Shown here one piece after another: positions 37,617 through 47,966 of a DNA stretch of 64,000 bases (positions are counted from its first letter, which is position 1; each line of letters starts with the position of its first letter). The position numbers and the translations under genes were made by a program. Source of the stretch: Paracoccus contaminans (GTDB lineage: Bacteria; Pseudomonadota; Alphaproteobacteria; Rhodobacterales; Rhodobacteraceae); assembly GCF_002105555.1 (NCBI RefSeq), contig NZ_CP020612.1, positions 1,418,001 to 1,482,000 on the forward strand, written 5' to 3'. The notes beneath the pieces were generated by a model. It did no database searches. It was not told the DNA's origin and saw only the letters and a list, made by a program, of their open reading frames with translations.

Positions 37617-38492
37617 CTATTGGCACAGGCGAAAGCCGCCGCGGCGCTGCTTGATGTCCAAATGCAGGTGGTCGTCATGGGCGGCGTTGCTGCCCGGCCC
37701 CAGCACGGTGGTGAAGAACAGGCAGGCCGCGCCCTGCACCGCATTCTGGAAGGCGACCGACAGATCGCCCCGGTCCTGAACGGGCGCAATCTCGATCCGC
37801 GTGCCATTGTCAAAGGTGAAGGCGGCAATGTCGATGGCATTGCCCAGGGCGTGTTCCGATATCCTGTTCCCGTCCCCGTTTCCCACCACTGCGCGGCACT
37901 GATAGGTGCTGCCGGGTGTCAGGGCGATGACGCGCGGGGCGCCGGGCAGATGCGAGGCGGCGGGCACCACGATTTCGCGCATCCAGCGGGCCAGTGACCG
38001 TGCCGTGTCGCAGCGCATGGGGGCGGCGCCCTCAAGCGCGATGCCGGGCAGGATCTGCGTCACCTCGAGCGGGCGTGCGATACCGCAGTCACGCTGATCA
38101 TCGTCGGCAAGCGGGGGAATTTCCCGGTATTCGACACCCCAGCTGAACAGGGCCAGCCGGCAGGCGGCGTTGTCGAAATCGCTTTCGCGCAGGGTTTCGG
38201 GCAGCGGCGGTCCCGGCGGGGGCGGGGGTTCGCCCGCGGCCGTGCCGCCGGCATCGGCGGGCGCAGCGGAAGGGACGGGCACGGAAGGCGCCGCCTGACC
38301 AGGATCCGGGCGGGGGCTGTTGCCCCCGGCCGCTGCCGATCCTTTCTGCTCGCGCGTCGCTTGTGCATCGGCGGGCCTTTGCGGCGGGCGATGCGCGCTG
38401 GCGCTGCCGCGCTCGGACGATGGGGCGGGCGGCTCTTGTGCGCTGGCGCTCAGCGCGAGGGCCAGGGCCAGCGTGGCCGCCATGGCCCCCAT
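37617..38492 (-). CDS. Extensin-like C-terminal domain protein
   Basis: Exported protein (291 aa) with a signal peptide (about 18 residues), a Pro/Ala/Gly-rich segment to about residue 95 and a C-terminal extensin-like (PF06904-type) domain. That domain shows ACRLALFSWGVEY, four or more Cys, ISEHALGNAIDIAAF and HDDHLHLDI, with His/Asp residues like those in D-Ala-D-Ala carboxypeptidase/VanY metal sites. Together with the upstream transpeptidase this points to a peptidoglycan function, by inference. ATG 38492 overlaps the upstream stop by one base; GTG 38495 is an alternative. Confidence 0.85.
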   Translation of the reverse strand: MGAMAATLALALALSASAQEPPAPSSERGSASAHRPPQRPADAQATREQKGSAAAGGNSPRPDPGQAAPSVPVPSAAPADAGGTAAGEPPPPPGPPLPETLRESDFDNAACRLALFSWGVEYREIPPLADDDQRDCGIARPLEVTQILPGIALEGAAPMRCDTARSLARWMREIVVPAASHLPGAPRVIALTPGSTYQCRAVVGNGDGNRISEHALGNAIDIAAFTFDNGTRIEIAPVQDRGDLSVAFQNAVQGAACLFFTTVLGPGSNAAHDDHLHLDIKQRRGGFRLCQ

Positions 38493-39814
38493 CACTTCGC
38501 TGCCGCCGGGGGCGGCAGGCTCGCCGCAGGCTGCGGGGGCGCAAGGGCCGGGGCAGCTGCCTGCGCGGGCAGGGCTGGCACGGCCATGCCGGACGCCGGG
38601 TTCCCCGCCGCCGGCTGGGCCGCGCCGGCCTGCCGTGCTGCATCAGCCGGCGCCGCCGGCACGGGCACGGGCATGCCTGCGGGCAGGCGGCGCGGCGCGG
38701 GGCGGGGGCCTGCCGGGACAGCCGGCGTTACGGCATCGGGCAGCGCCGCCGGCGGCACCGGGCGCGTCACATCGGCTATGGCCACGCCGGGGGCAAGGAA
38801 ATCCACGATTGTCACCCCCGGACGGACCATGCCGGCCAGTTCGCGCGCGTCCCAGTTGGTCAGGCGCACGCAGCCATGGCTTTCGTTGACGAACAGCTTG
38901 GAGGGGGTGGGGGTGCCGTGGATGCCGTAGGTCGGCTCGCTGAGGTCGATCCAGACATTGCCGACCGGCGCATTCGGTCCCGGCGGGATCGTCAGCACCT
39001 TGTCGTTTTCACCCTGCTTGAAGTTGATCCTGGGGTTGTAGGTATAGGTCGGATCCAGCGCGACCGCCTCGACCAGGTGGCTGCCATGGGGGGACGGGGT
39101 GGCGGCCGATCCGACCGTTGCCGGATAGTCCGCCACCATGGTCCCCGCGCCGTCATAGGCCGCCACCCGGCCCGAGGCCTTGTCCACCACGATCCGCGCC
39201 ACCTGCGCCTTGATCGGCTTGGCCGGAACGGTGACGTTGATGGTCGCGCCGGGGACGATCCGGGTGCCCTTGTTCAGCTGGAGCAGGAACTTCTCGTCCA
39301 TGTGGAACCGCTCGGCCAGCTTTTCGGCGATCGAGGTATATCCCATCGAGGACATGGCCGCCTTTTCGGCATAGTCGGTGGGTATGCTGTCCACCAGCCC
39401 CCTGGCGTCATCGGCCGTGACCGTATAGGTCGCGGTCAGCGGCGCATTGGCGAACTGTTGCAGCAGGGCCCAGACCTGCGGGTCCAGATGGCCGTCCTGC
39501 GGCAGGCCGTGCATCCGCTCGAAGGCGCGGATGGCGCTTTCGCTCATCCCGCCGCGAAAGCCGTCCACGACGCCCGGCGACACGGCCGAGCGGTCCAGCA
39601 GGATCTGGACCTTGGCGGTCAGCGCCGACTGGCCAGGCGGCAGCTCGCCCGTGCCCGAGAACTGCGCCGCCTCGATATCGGCGGGGGCTATGTCGGCGCG
39701 CTTGTCCTGCGCGCCCGCCGGGGCGGCGGCAAGCACCGCGCACAGCGCCAGCGCAGCCGGACGGGACCGCAGCAGGCGGACAGGCGAAAGGGACGGCGGC
39801 GCGGGGCGGGGCAT
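38492..39814 (-). CDS. L,D-transpeptidase (YkuD) with peptidoglycan-binding domain
   Basis: Exported enzyme (440 aa) that forms or remodels peptidoglycan crosslinks. There is a signal peptide to about residue 35, then a PG-binding-1-like domain (VVDGFRGGMSESAIRAFERM), a LysM-like stretch and the YkuD domain. The catalytic motif YGIHGTPTPSKLFVNESHGCVRLTN is seen in parts: HGT then SHGCVRL with the catalytic Cys. The last 80 residues are Pro/Ala-rich. Start 39814 has CAGGAG about 10 bases upstream; the longer frame to 39853 lacks a site. Cotranscribed with the extensin-like gene. Confidence 0.9.
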   Translation of the reverse strand: MPRPAPPSLSPVRLLRSRPAALALCAVLAAAPAGAQDKRADIAPADIEAAQFSGTGELPPGQSALTAKVQILLDRSAVSPGVVDGFRGGMSESAIRAFERMHGLPQDGHLDPQVWALLQQFANAPLTATYTVTADDARGLVDSIPTDYAEKAAMSSMGYTSIAEKLAERFHMDEKFLLQLNKGTRIVPGATINVTVPAKPIKAQVARIVVDKASGRVAAYDGAGTMVADYPATVGSAATPSPHGSHLVEAVALDPTYTYNPRINFKQGENDKVLTIPPGPNAPVGNVWIDLSEPTYGIHGTPTPSKLFVNESHGCVRLTNWDARELAGMVRPGVTIVDFLAPGVAIADVTRPVPPAALPDAVTPAVPAGPRPAPRRLPAGMPVPVPAAPADAARQAGAAQPAAGNPASGMAVPALPAQAAAPALAPPQPAASLPPPAAAK

Positions 39815-40005
39815 GGACGACGGCTCCTGCAGGGAAAGGGGATGATGCCTCACTCGCAGGCGCGGCGCCAGCTGCCAAGTCCCGGCGATTCAAGAATGAT
39901 TGACCGCAGCATCGCCGCCCGCGCCCTACCCGCGCGCGCTGCGTCTGCTGCCTTGCATCCGGTGCCGCGCGCCGGCCAATCTGGCGCAAACCCGGCGGAG
40001 GCCCG

Positions 40006-40797
40006 ATGGAAACCTGCACGATCATCGACCAGGCGACGCATCTTGTCGTCGTGAACGTCAACCCCGGCCGCCGCAACGCGCTCAGCCCGGGGTTCCAGGC
40101 CGGGCTGAGGGCGGCGCTGGCGCAGGCGGCGGAGGAGCCCCGCATCGGCGCCGTGGTGCTGACCGGGGCCGAGGGGTTCTTTTCGGCGGGTGGGGATCTG
40201 AACATGCTGATCGCCGCCCAGGGGATGAGCGAGGCGGACCGCCGCGCCCGCATCGAGGATCTTGCCGCCCTGATCGGTGCGGTTCTGGATTGTCCCCGCC
40301 CTGTGATCGCCGCCGTCGAAGGGGGCGCGGCGGGGGCGGGCTTTTCCCTGGCCTTTGCCTGCGACCTGATCGTCGCGGCCGAAGATGCGCGCTTTGCCGC
40401 ATCCTATGTCAATGCGGGGCTGGTCCCCGACGGGGGGCTGACCGGCAGCCTGCTGGCCGCGCTGCCCCCCGCGCTGGCCGCCGAACTGTGTCTTGGCGGG
40501 CAGCCGGTGGCGGCATCCCGCCTGCACCAGCTTGGCGCGATCAATGCGATCGTGCCCCCCGGCGGGGCGCTGGACGCCGCCGAGGCGCTGGCCCGCCGGC
40601 TTGCGGCCGGTCCGGCCGAGGCCATGGCCAGCATCAAGCGGCTGATCGCCGGGGGGCGCCGGCTGCTGATGGATCGCCAGCTTGCCGCCGAGATCGCCCC
40701 CATGGCCGCCGCCCTGGCCGCGCCCGAGGCGGCCGAAGGGATTGCCGCCTTCCTCGCCAAGCGCGCCCCCGATTTTGCGGCGCTGCGCCGCCGCTGA
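40006..40797 (+). CDS. Enoyl-CoA hydratase/isomerase family protein
   Basis: Crotonase-fold enzyme (263 aa) acting on an acyl-CoA. The oxyanion-hole segments are AEGFFSAGGDLNML and AAVEGGAAGAGFSLAFACDLIVAAE. In the active-site segment VNAGLVPDGGL the residue usually Glu for hydratases is Asp, which favours an isomerase-like (PaaG-type) role, by analogy. GGAGG lies 7 bases upstream of the ATG. It is a stand-alone gene; the neighbouring transporter and ureide genes do not indicate its substrate. Confidence 0.85.
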   Translation: METCTIIDQATHLVVVNVNPGRRNALSPGFQAGLRAALAQAAEEPRIGAVVLTGAEGFFSAGGDLNMLIAAQGMSEADRRARIEDLAALIGAVLDCPRPVIAAVEGGAAGAGFSLAFACDLIVAAEDARFAASYVNAGLVPDGGLTGSLLAALPPALAAELCLGGQPVAASRLHQLGAINAIVPPGGALDAAEALARRLAAGPAEAMASIKRLIAGGRRLLMDRQLAAEIAPMAAALAAPEAAEGIAAFLAKRAPDFAALRRR

Positions 40798-40893
40798 GCG
40801 GTCGCCATGGGGGCGGGCAGGGGCGATCCCGCTCTTGTATTTCGGCCGGGCGCGCGCGATTTCGGTCGTTGCATGCAAGCAAGGAGGGGCAAG

Positions 40894-42114
40894 ATGCCGG
40901 TTGCAAATCCTGTCGATGCGACGCACCCGCCTCGTGCCGGCTCCTCGATGGGCCCGGTCTGGCCGGTGCTGATCGCCATCAGCGCCTGCCACATGGTCAA
41001 CGACATCCTGCAATCGCTGCTGTCGGCCATCTATCCCCTGCTCAAGGACGAGTTCGCGCTGAGCTATGCGCAGATCGGCTGGATGACCTTTGCCTTCCAG
41101 GTCACCGCCTCGCTGCTGCAGCCGCTGGTCGGGGTGGTGACGGACCGCAGGCCGATGCCGCGGTCGCTGGCCATCGGGATGCTGTGCAGCTTTGTCGGGG
41201 TGCTGACGCTCGCGGGCGCCGGCAGCTATGGCGTGCTGCTGACCGGGGCGATGCTGATCGGCCTCGGCTCGTCGATCTTTCACCCCGAAAGCAGCCGCGT
41301 CGCCCGCATCGCCTCGGGCGGCCGGTTTGGAACGGCGCAGTCGCTGTTCCAGCTGGGCGGCAATGGCGGGCAGGCGCTGGGTCCGCTGCTGGCTGCCTTC
41401 CTTGTCGTGCCTTTCGGGCGTCCGGTGCTGGGCTGGCTGGCGCTGATCGCCCTGGCGGGGGCGATCACCCTGTGGCGGGTCGGCGCTTGGGCCGATGGCC
41501 GGCGCAAGGCCGGCACCCTGCGCCACGCCCCTGCGCCCGCCCTGGCCCGCGGGCGCATCCTGATGGCGATCGGCGTGCTGGGGGTGCTGTCGATGACCAA
41601 GGCCTTCTACATGGCCAGCCTGACCAGCTATTACACCTTCTTCCTGATCGACCGTTTCGGGGTCAGCGCCTCGACCTCGCAGGTCATGCTGTTCCTGCTG
41701 CTGTTCGGCTCGGCTGCGGGGGTGATGCTGGGCGGCATCGTCGGGGACCGGGTGGGCAGCCGCAAGGTGATCTGGTTCTCGATCCTCGGCGCGCTACCCT
41801 TCACGCTGCTGCTGCCGCATGTGGGGTTGGTCGCCAACGGCATCCTGGCGGTGCTGATCGGTGCGATCTTCGCCTCGGCCGCGCCGGCCATCGTGGTCTT
41901 TGCGCAGGAACTGGTGCCGGGGCGGACCGGGCTGATCGCGGGGCTGTTCTTCGGCCTGGCCTTCGGCATGGGCGGGATCGCCGCGGCGGTGCTGGGCTGG
42001 GTCGCCGATGCCCAGGGCATCGGGTTCGTGTTCCGGCTCTGCTCGTTCCTGCCGCTGCTGGGGCTGCTGACGGCCTTTCTGCCGCGCCAGGGCGAGCTGC
42101 TGGCGGCGCGCTGA
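40894..42114 (+). CDS. MFS transporter, fosmidomycin-resistance (Fsr)-like
   Basis: Twelve-helix major facilitator (406 aa). HMVNDILQSLLSAIYPLLKD and LSYAQIGWMTFAFQVTASLLQPLVG (in parts) are typical of the Fsr family. GDRVGSRKVIW is the repeated MFS loop. An excellent ribosome-binding site (AAGGAGGGGCAAG) precedes the ATG. It is 98 bp upstream of the ureide genes on the same strand, so it could move a purine-degradation intermediate, but its family members are drug exporters; substrate unknown. Confidence 0.87.
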   Translation: MPVANPVDATHPPRAGSSMGPVWPVLIAISACHMVNDILQSLLSAIYPLLKDEFALSYAQIGWMTFAFQVTASLLQPLVGVVTDRRPMPRSLAIGMLCSFVGVLTLAGAGSYGVLLTGAMLIGLGSSIFHPESSRVARIASGGRFGTAQSLFQLGGNGGQALGPLLAAFLVVPFGRPVLGWLALIALAGAITLWRVGAWADGRRKAGTLRHAPAPALARGRILMAIGVLGVLSMTKAFYMASLTSYYTFFLIDRFGVSASTSQVMLFLLLFGSAAGVMLGGIVGDRVGSRKVIWFSILGALPFTLLLPHVGLVANGILAVLIGAIFASAAPAIVVFAQELVPGRTGLIAGLFFGLAFGMGGIAAAVLGWVADAQGIGFVFRLCSFLPLLGLLTAFLPRQGELLAAR

Positions 42115-42212
42115 CCCGTGCTTGCCGCCTGCCGGAAATCGGCGGGCGGCGTCTGGACAAGCCCGGCCGGGCCGGCAACTCTGCCCGCGAAGCGATGCAC
42201 GAAGGGGCAGCG

Positions 42213-43625
42213 ATGCGATACAGCCGCGACATGAGGGGTTACGGGGAACATGCGCCGGACCCGCAATGGCCCGGCGGCGCCCGGATCGCGGTGCAGATCG
42301 TCCTCAACTACGAGGAGGGCGGCGAGAACTCGATCGAACATGGCGATGCCGCGTCCGAGGCGTTCCTGTCGGAAATCATCGGCGCCCAGCCCTGGCCCGG
42401 CCAGCGCCACTGGAACATGGAATCCATCTATGACTATGGCGCGCGGGCCGGGTTCTGGCGGCTGCACCGGCTGCTCAAGGATGTGCCCGTAACCGTCTAT
42501 GGCGTTGCCACGGCGCTGGAACGCGCCCCCGAACAGGTCGCCGCGATGCAGGCGGCGGGCTGGGAAATCGCCACCCACGGCCTGAAATGGATCGACTACC
42601 GCGATGTCCCGCGCGCGATCGAGGCCGCCCATATCGCCGAGGCGATACGCCTGCACACCGCCGTCACGGGCGAGCGGCCCCACGGCTTTTACCAGGGACG
42701 CACCTCGATGAACACGGTGGCGCTGGGATGCGAGGAAGGGGGCTTTGCCTATCTCGCCGACACGATCGCCGATGACCTGCCCTATTGGCACGTCCATCAG
42801 GGACGGGCGCAGCTGATGGTGCCCTATACGATGGACGCCAACGACATGCGCTTTTCCTCGGGGCAGGGGTTCGGCACCGGGACCGACTTCTTCGACTATC
42901 TGCGCGACAGCTTCGACATGCTGTATGCCGAAGGGGCCGCGGGCGCGCCCAGGATGATGTCGATCGGGCTGCACTGCCGGCTGGCGGGGCGTCCGGGCCG
43001 GGCCATGGCGATCCGCCGCTTTCTCGACCATGCCCGCGCGCATGAGGGGGTGTGGTTCGCCACCCGGCTCGACATCGCCCGCCACTGGGCGCGGGTGCAT
43101 CCCTTCCGGCCGGCCGAGCGGCCCTCGCAGATGGACAGGGACAGCTTCGTCGCCCGGTTCGGCTCGATCTACGAACACTCTCCCTGGGTTGCCGAGCGGG
43201 TCTGGGACGCCGAGATGGGCGCTGTCCATGACAGCGCCGACGGCCTGGCCGCGCGCATGGCGCAAATGTTCCGGCAGGGGTCGGATGCCGACCGGCTGGC
43301 GGTGCTGCGCGCCCATCCCGACCTGGCGGGCAAGCTGGCCGCGGCGAAACGCCTGACCGCCGATTCGACGGCCGAGCAGGCCAGCGCCGGCCTTGATGCG
43401 CTGACCGATGCCGAACGGGCCGCCTTCACCCGGCTGAACGGGGCCTATACGGAAAAGCACGGCTTTCCCTTCATCATCGCCGTGCGCGATCATGACAAGG
43501 CCGGGATCATGGCCGCGATGACCCGCCGCCTTGATAACGACACCCCCGCCGAGCGGGCCGAGGCGGAACGGCAGGTCACGCGCATCGCGCAGCTGCGACT
43601 GCATGCCGCGCTGGGGCAGGGCTGA
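42213..43625 (+). CDS. puuE: Bifunctional allantoinase PuuE / OHCU decarboxylase
   Basis: Fusion protein (470 aa) for urate degradation. Residues 1-310 form a polysaccharide-deacetylase-fold PuuE allantoinase: RDMRGYGEHAPDPQWPGGARIAVQIVLNYEEGGENS (in parts), GWEIATHGLKWIDY and FYQGRTSMNT. Residues about 320-470 form 2-oxo-4-hydroxy-4-carboxy-5-ureidoimidazoline decarboxylase: VRAHPDLAGKLA-like segment LRAHPDLAGKLA, LTADSTAEQASAGL and YTEKHGFPFIIAV. The two activities catalyse separate steps from 5-hydroxyisourate to allantoate. ATG 42213 has GAAGGGG upstream; ATG 42195 is possible. The UGlyAH gene follows. Confidence 0.9.
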   Translation: MRYSRDMRGYGEHAPDPQWPGGARIAVQIVLNYEEGGENSIEHGDAASEAFLSEIIGAQPWPGQRHWNMESIYDYGARAGFWRLHRLLKDVPVTVYGVATALERAPEQVAAMQAAGWEIATHGLKWIDYRDVPRAIEAAHIAEAIRLHTAVTGERPHGFYQGRTSMNTVALGCEEGGFAYLADTIADDLPYWHVHQGRAQLMVPYTMDANDMRFSSGQGFGTGTDFFDYLRDSFDMLYAEGAAGAPRMMSIGLHCRLAGRPGRAMAIRRFLDHARAHEGVWFATRLDIARHWARVHPFRPAERPSQMDRDSFVARFGSIYEHSPWVAERVWDAEMGAVHDSADGLAARMAQMFRQGSDADRLAVLRAHPDLAGKLAAAKRLTADSTAEQASAGLDALTDAERAAFTRLNGAYTEKHGFPFIIAVRDHDKAGIMAAMTRRLDNDTPAERAEAERQVTRIAQLRLHAALGQG

Positions 43626-43643
43626 GGGGTTTCGGGCAGCCCC

Positions 43644-43682
43644 AAATATCCTCCGGGGGTCCGGGGGTGGAAAACCCCCGGA
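43644..43682 (-). repeat. Dispersed intergenic repeat, copy 2 (inverted)
   Basis: On the minus strand it reads CCCCGGACCCCCGG...GGATATTT; a perfect 9-bp hairpin TCCGGGGGT/ACCCCCGGA (43660-43682) is part of it, with no T-run. It matches the core of the block at 7831-7859. Confidence 0.5.
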
Positions 43683-43725
43683 TGCGGCGGCGGCGCAGGA
43701 CCGGGCCAAGAACAAGAGAGCAGCG

Positions 43726-44664
43726 ATGATCGACGAGACGACCCCCACCGGAAACCCGGCCCCGATCCCCGGCGAGCCTGCCGCGCCCGGCCCCGCCGCC
43801 GTGCCCTCGGCCGCGCGGGGGCCGCGCTATGCCGGCCCGGTCGCGGGGCTGCCGCCCCAGACGGGACTGACCACCGACACGGCTGTCTTCACCGATGCCT
43901 ATGCCGTGATCCCGCGCAGCGTCATGCGCGACATCGTGACCAGTTTCCTGCCCGGCTGGACGGGGATGCGGATGTGGATCATCGCCCGGCCCATGTCGGG
44001 TTTTGCCGAAACCTTCAGCCAGTATATCGTGGAACTGGCCGAGGGCGGGGGCTGCGACACGCCCGAGGACGACCCTGAGATCCAGTCCGCGATCTTTGTC
44101 ACCGGCGGCGAGATGGACATCGCCATCGACGGCCAGCGCCACCGCCTGACGCCGGGCGGGTTCGCCTATGTGCCGCCCGGCACGCCCTGGTCGGTGTGGA
44201 ACGCGACCCCCGGCAATTGCGGATTCCACTGGATCCGCAAACGCTGGCAGCCCGCCGCCGGCATTGACCGGCCCGATCCGATCGTCACCAACGAAGCCGA
44301 CGTCACACCCAGCGCCATGCCCGACACCGAAGGCGCCTGGGCCACGACCCGCTTTGTCGACCCGGCCGACCTGCGCCACGACATGCATGTCACGGTGGTA
44401 ACCTTCATGCCCGGCGGCTCGATCCCCTTTGCCGAAACCCATGTCATGGAACACGGGCTCTTCGTGCTGGAAGGCAAGGCGGTCTATCGCCTGAACCGTG
44501 ACTGGGTCGAGGTCGGGCCGGGCGATTTCATGTGGCTGCGCGCCTTTTGCCCGCAGGCCTGTTACGCCGGTGGGCCGGGGCGGTTCCGCTATCTGCTCTA
44601 CAAGGACGTGAACCGCCACGCGCCGCTGTGGTTCGGCACCCACGGCACAGGACGGTCCACCTGA
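43726..44664 (+). CDS. (S)-ureidoglycine aminohydrolase (bicupin)
   Basis: Bicupin enzyme (312 aa) that releases ammonia from ureidoglycine to give ureidoglycolate. The C-terminal cupin carries the Mn-binding set in AETHVMEHGLFVLEGKAVYRL (Glu-x-His-x3-His) and the Gln of FCPQACYAGG. The N-terminal cupin shows FVTGGEMDIAIDGQRHRLTPGGFAYVPPGTPW (in parts). It follows the PuuE-OHCU gene by 100 bp, so the two probably act in one pathway. No good ribosome-binding site is seen other than AAGAGAG before the ATG. Confidence 0.88.
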   Translation: MIDETTPTGNPAPIPGEPAAPGPAAVPSAARGPRYAGPVAGLPPQTGLTTDTAVFTDAYAVIPRSVMRDIVTSFLPGWTGMRMWIIARPMSGFAETFSQYIVELAEGGGCDTPEDDPEIQSAIFVTGGEMDIAIDGQRHRLTPGGFAYVPPGTPWSVWNATPGNCGFHWIRKRWQPAAGIDRPDPIVTNEADVTPSAMPDTEGAWATTRFVDPADLRHDMHVTVVTFMPGGSIPFAETHVMEHGLFVLEGKAVYRLNRDWVEVGPGDFMWLRAFCPQACYAGGPGRFRYLLYKDVNRHAPLWFGTHGTGRST

Positions 44665-44703
44665 CGCTGGCGGACGGGGCGGACGGGCGCTAGGAGGGCA
44701 GCC

Positions 44704-45346
44704 ATGACTGCCCGCCGCGCCCGCCCGACCCTTCGCCACGAAAAGGCCTGCATCGCCGAGGGCGCCCGCTTCGTCTGCGGCGTGGACGAGGTCGGGCGCG
44801 GCCCGCTGGCCGGGCCGGTCACGGCCGCGGCGGTGATCCTGCCCGCGCGCGGCATCCCGCGCGGCATCGACGATTCCAAGAAACTGTCGCCGGCCCGGCG
44901 CGAAAGCCTGGCCCGCCGCATCGAGGCCTGCGCGATCTGGGCCGTCGCCCATGCCAGCGTCGATGAGATCGCGGCCCTGAACATCCACCACGCCGCCCAT
45001 CTGGCCATGTGCCGCGCGGTGGCGGCGCTGGGGCAGGCGCCCTGCGCCGTGCTGGTCGATGGCAGGCACGTGCCGCGCGAGCTGGGGCGCCCGGCCCGGG
45101 CCATCGTCAGGGGCGATGCCCAAAGCCTGTCCATCGCCGCCGCCTCGATCCTGGCCAAGGTGGCGCGCGACCGGATCATGGTGGATTTGGCGCAACAGCA
45201 TCCCGGCTATGGCTGGGACAGGAACATGGGTTACCCCACGCTAACGCATCGCCGGGCGCTGGCGGAACGCGGGCCCACACCACTCCATAGGATGGGATTT
45301 CCGGCAATGCGCAAGATATTGTGTCCAGAACTAACGGTAACATCCT

Positions 45347-45348
<2 letters not shown>
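44704..45348 (+). CDS. rnhB: Ribonuclease HII
   Basis: Removes ribonucleotides from RNA-DNA hybrids (214 aa). The catalytic acids are in [17 protein letters not shown] (Asp-Glu), VLVDGRHVP and [27 protein letters not shown] is also conserved. AGGAGG lies 6 bases before the ATG. It precedes ccrM, an order common in Rhodobacteraceae. The TGA stop overlaps the first of three GANTC sites. Confidence 0.95.
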
Positions 45349-46562
<1,214 letters not shown>

Positions 46563-46622
46563 CCATGCTTCGCCGGTGTCTCGGACCGGGGGGATAGTCC
46601 CCTCAGCCACGGGACAAACTTG

Positions 46623-46652
46623 CCCCGCCGAGCCCGCTCGGCGGGGTTTTTT
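46623..46652 (+). terminator. Rho-independent terminator of ccrM
   Basis: Perfect 10-bp stem CCCCGCCGAG/CTCGGCGGGG, loop CCCG, followed by TTTTTT. Lies 60 bp after the ccrM stop and before the convergent MFS gene. Confidence 0.93.
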
Positions 46653-46672
46653 CGTGATCGGCCGTTGCTGGC

Positions 46673-47908
46673 TCAGGCCCCCTGCAGGCGTCGCGACGCA
46701 AGCAGGATCAGCAAGGCTGATGTCAACGCCGCGACCAGATAGGGCGCATGCAACGCCGGTCCGGCCCCCCATGCCGGCGTCAAGGCCGATACCAGCATGC
46801 CTGCCGCCAGCGCGCCCAGCGGCATCGCGCCCCAACCCAGAAAACGATAGACCGAATTGACCCGCCCCAGCAGCGTGCCGGGGATCAGCCGCTGGCGATA
46901 GCTGATCGTGACCACGTTCCAAAGCATGCCGGACGCTGCCTCGGTCGCCAGCGCCATTGCAGCCAGCGCCGGATCGGCCGTCAGGCCCAGCGTCAGATTG
47001 CTGATCGCAAAGCCGGCCAGCGCGACACGAAGGCTGTTGCGCATCCCCAGCCGGCCCGCGACATGCGGCGCGGCCAGCCCGCCCGCAACCCCGCCGATGG
47101 CCCCAAAGGTCAGCAGCATCCCGTAGGCCGAGGCGGGCAGGCCCAGAACGTCCTGAGCGTAAAGCACCAGCACCGCCATGCCGCCTGCGAAGCCGGCGTT
47201 GATCGCACCCAGCATGACGGCCAGCCGCAGGATGAGCGGGTTCCCCCGCAGCCAGCGCAGCCCCTCGCTGAGGGCAGTCAGAAAACCCTCCGGTGATGCC
47301 GAGGGCTGATGCCGGGGCAGGGCGATCAGCGCGATCAGCGCCGCCGATGCAGCATAGGCCCATGAATTGGCCCCGAACGGCAGCGCCGCAGCCAAGGCCA
47401 TCAAAAGACCGGCCAGAGGCGGGCCGATGAACTGGCCGGCAATCTGCTCGACTGTCATCAACTGGCCGTTCGCGCGTTCGAGATCAGGTGCATCCACGAC
47501 CGCCGGCAGCAATGTCTGTGCGGCATTGTCGCGCACGACCTCGGCGGTTCCGAACAGGAATGTCACGACCGCAAGAGCGAGGACCGACCCGGCCCCGTCG
47601 CCGATGGCTGCCGGCGACAGCGCCATCGTCATCGCAATAAGCATCAGGACGAGCCGCAGCATGTCGGTCCGCACGATCATCATCCGCCGGTCGGCCCGGT
47701 CTGTCCAGACCCCGACAGGCAACGTGAAAAGCAGCCAGGGCAGGCGCTGCGCGGCAGCGGTGGCGGCGATCAGCACCGGGTCGCGGGTCATCAGCGTGGC
47801 GAGCCAGGGAAAAGCCACCAGAGCGATCCCATCGCCAAGATTGGACAAGGCACTGGCCGAGATCAGCAGCCGAAAGCCGCGGTTATGTCGGACAAGCTGC
47901 GGTATCAC
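46673..47908 (-). CDS. MFS transporter, EntS/DHA3-like
   Basis: Twelve-helix exporter (411 aa) of the DHA3/EntS group, which contains siderophore and drug exporters. SASALSNLGDGIALVAFPWLA at the N-terminus, PVGVWTDRADRRMMI as the loop 2-3 motif, and ANGQLMTVEQIAGQFIGPPLAG are typical. The start is a GTG at 47908 preceded by CAGGAG 9 bases upstream; an in-frame TTG at 47956 would add 16 polar residues and lacks a site. No siderophore synthesis genes are near, so the substrate is unknown. Confidence 0.86.
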   Translation of the reverse strand: MIPQLVRHNRGFRLLISASALSNLGDGIALVAFPWLATLMTRDPVLIAATAAAQRLPWLLFTLPVGVWTDRADRRMMIVRTDMLRLVLMLIAMTMALSPAAIGDGAGSVLALAVVTFLFGTAEVVRDNAAQTLLPAVVDAPDLERANGQLMTVEQIAGQFIGPPLAGLLMALAAALPFGANSWAYAASAALIALIALPRHQPSASPEGFLTALSEGLRWLRGNPLILRLAVMLGAINAGFAGGMAVLVLYAQDVLGLPASAYGMLLTFGAIGGVAGGLAAPHVAGRLGMRNSLRVALAGFAISNLTLGLTADPALAAMALATEAASGMLWNVVTISYRQRLIPGTLLGRVNSVYRFLGWGAMPLGALAAGMLVSALTPAWGAGPALHAPYLVAALTSALLILLASRRLQGA

Positions 47909-47966
47909 GAAGGGCGGCTCCTGCGGCAGGGCTGGGTCAGATCGACCCTCCCGCAATGGGGGCGGT

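Noticed and set aside
39900..42194. Upstream run-on of the PuuE frame (a 1241-codon open frame from 39900)
   Set aside because: It crosses the enoyl-CoA hydratase and MFS genes in another frame; only 42213-43625 shows homology.
43660..43682. Rho-independent terminator after the PuuE-OHCU gene
   Set aside because: The hairpin is perfect but no T-run follows in either direction; explained better as part of the dispersed repeat.
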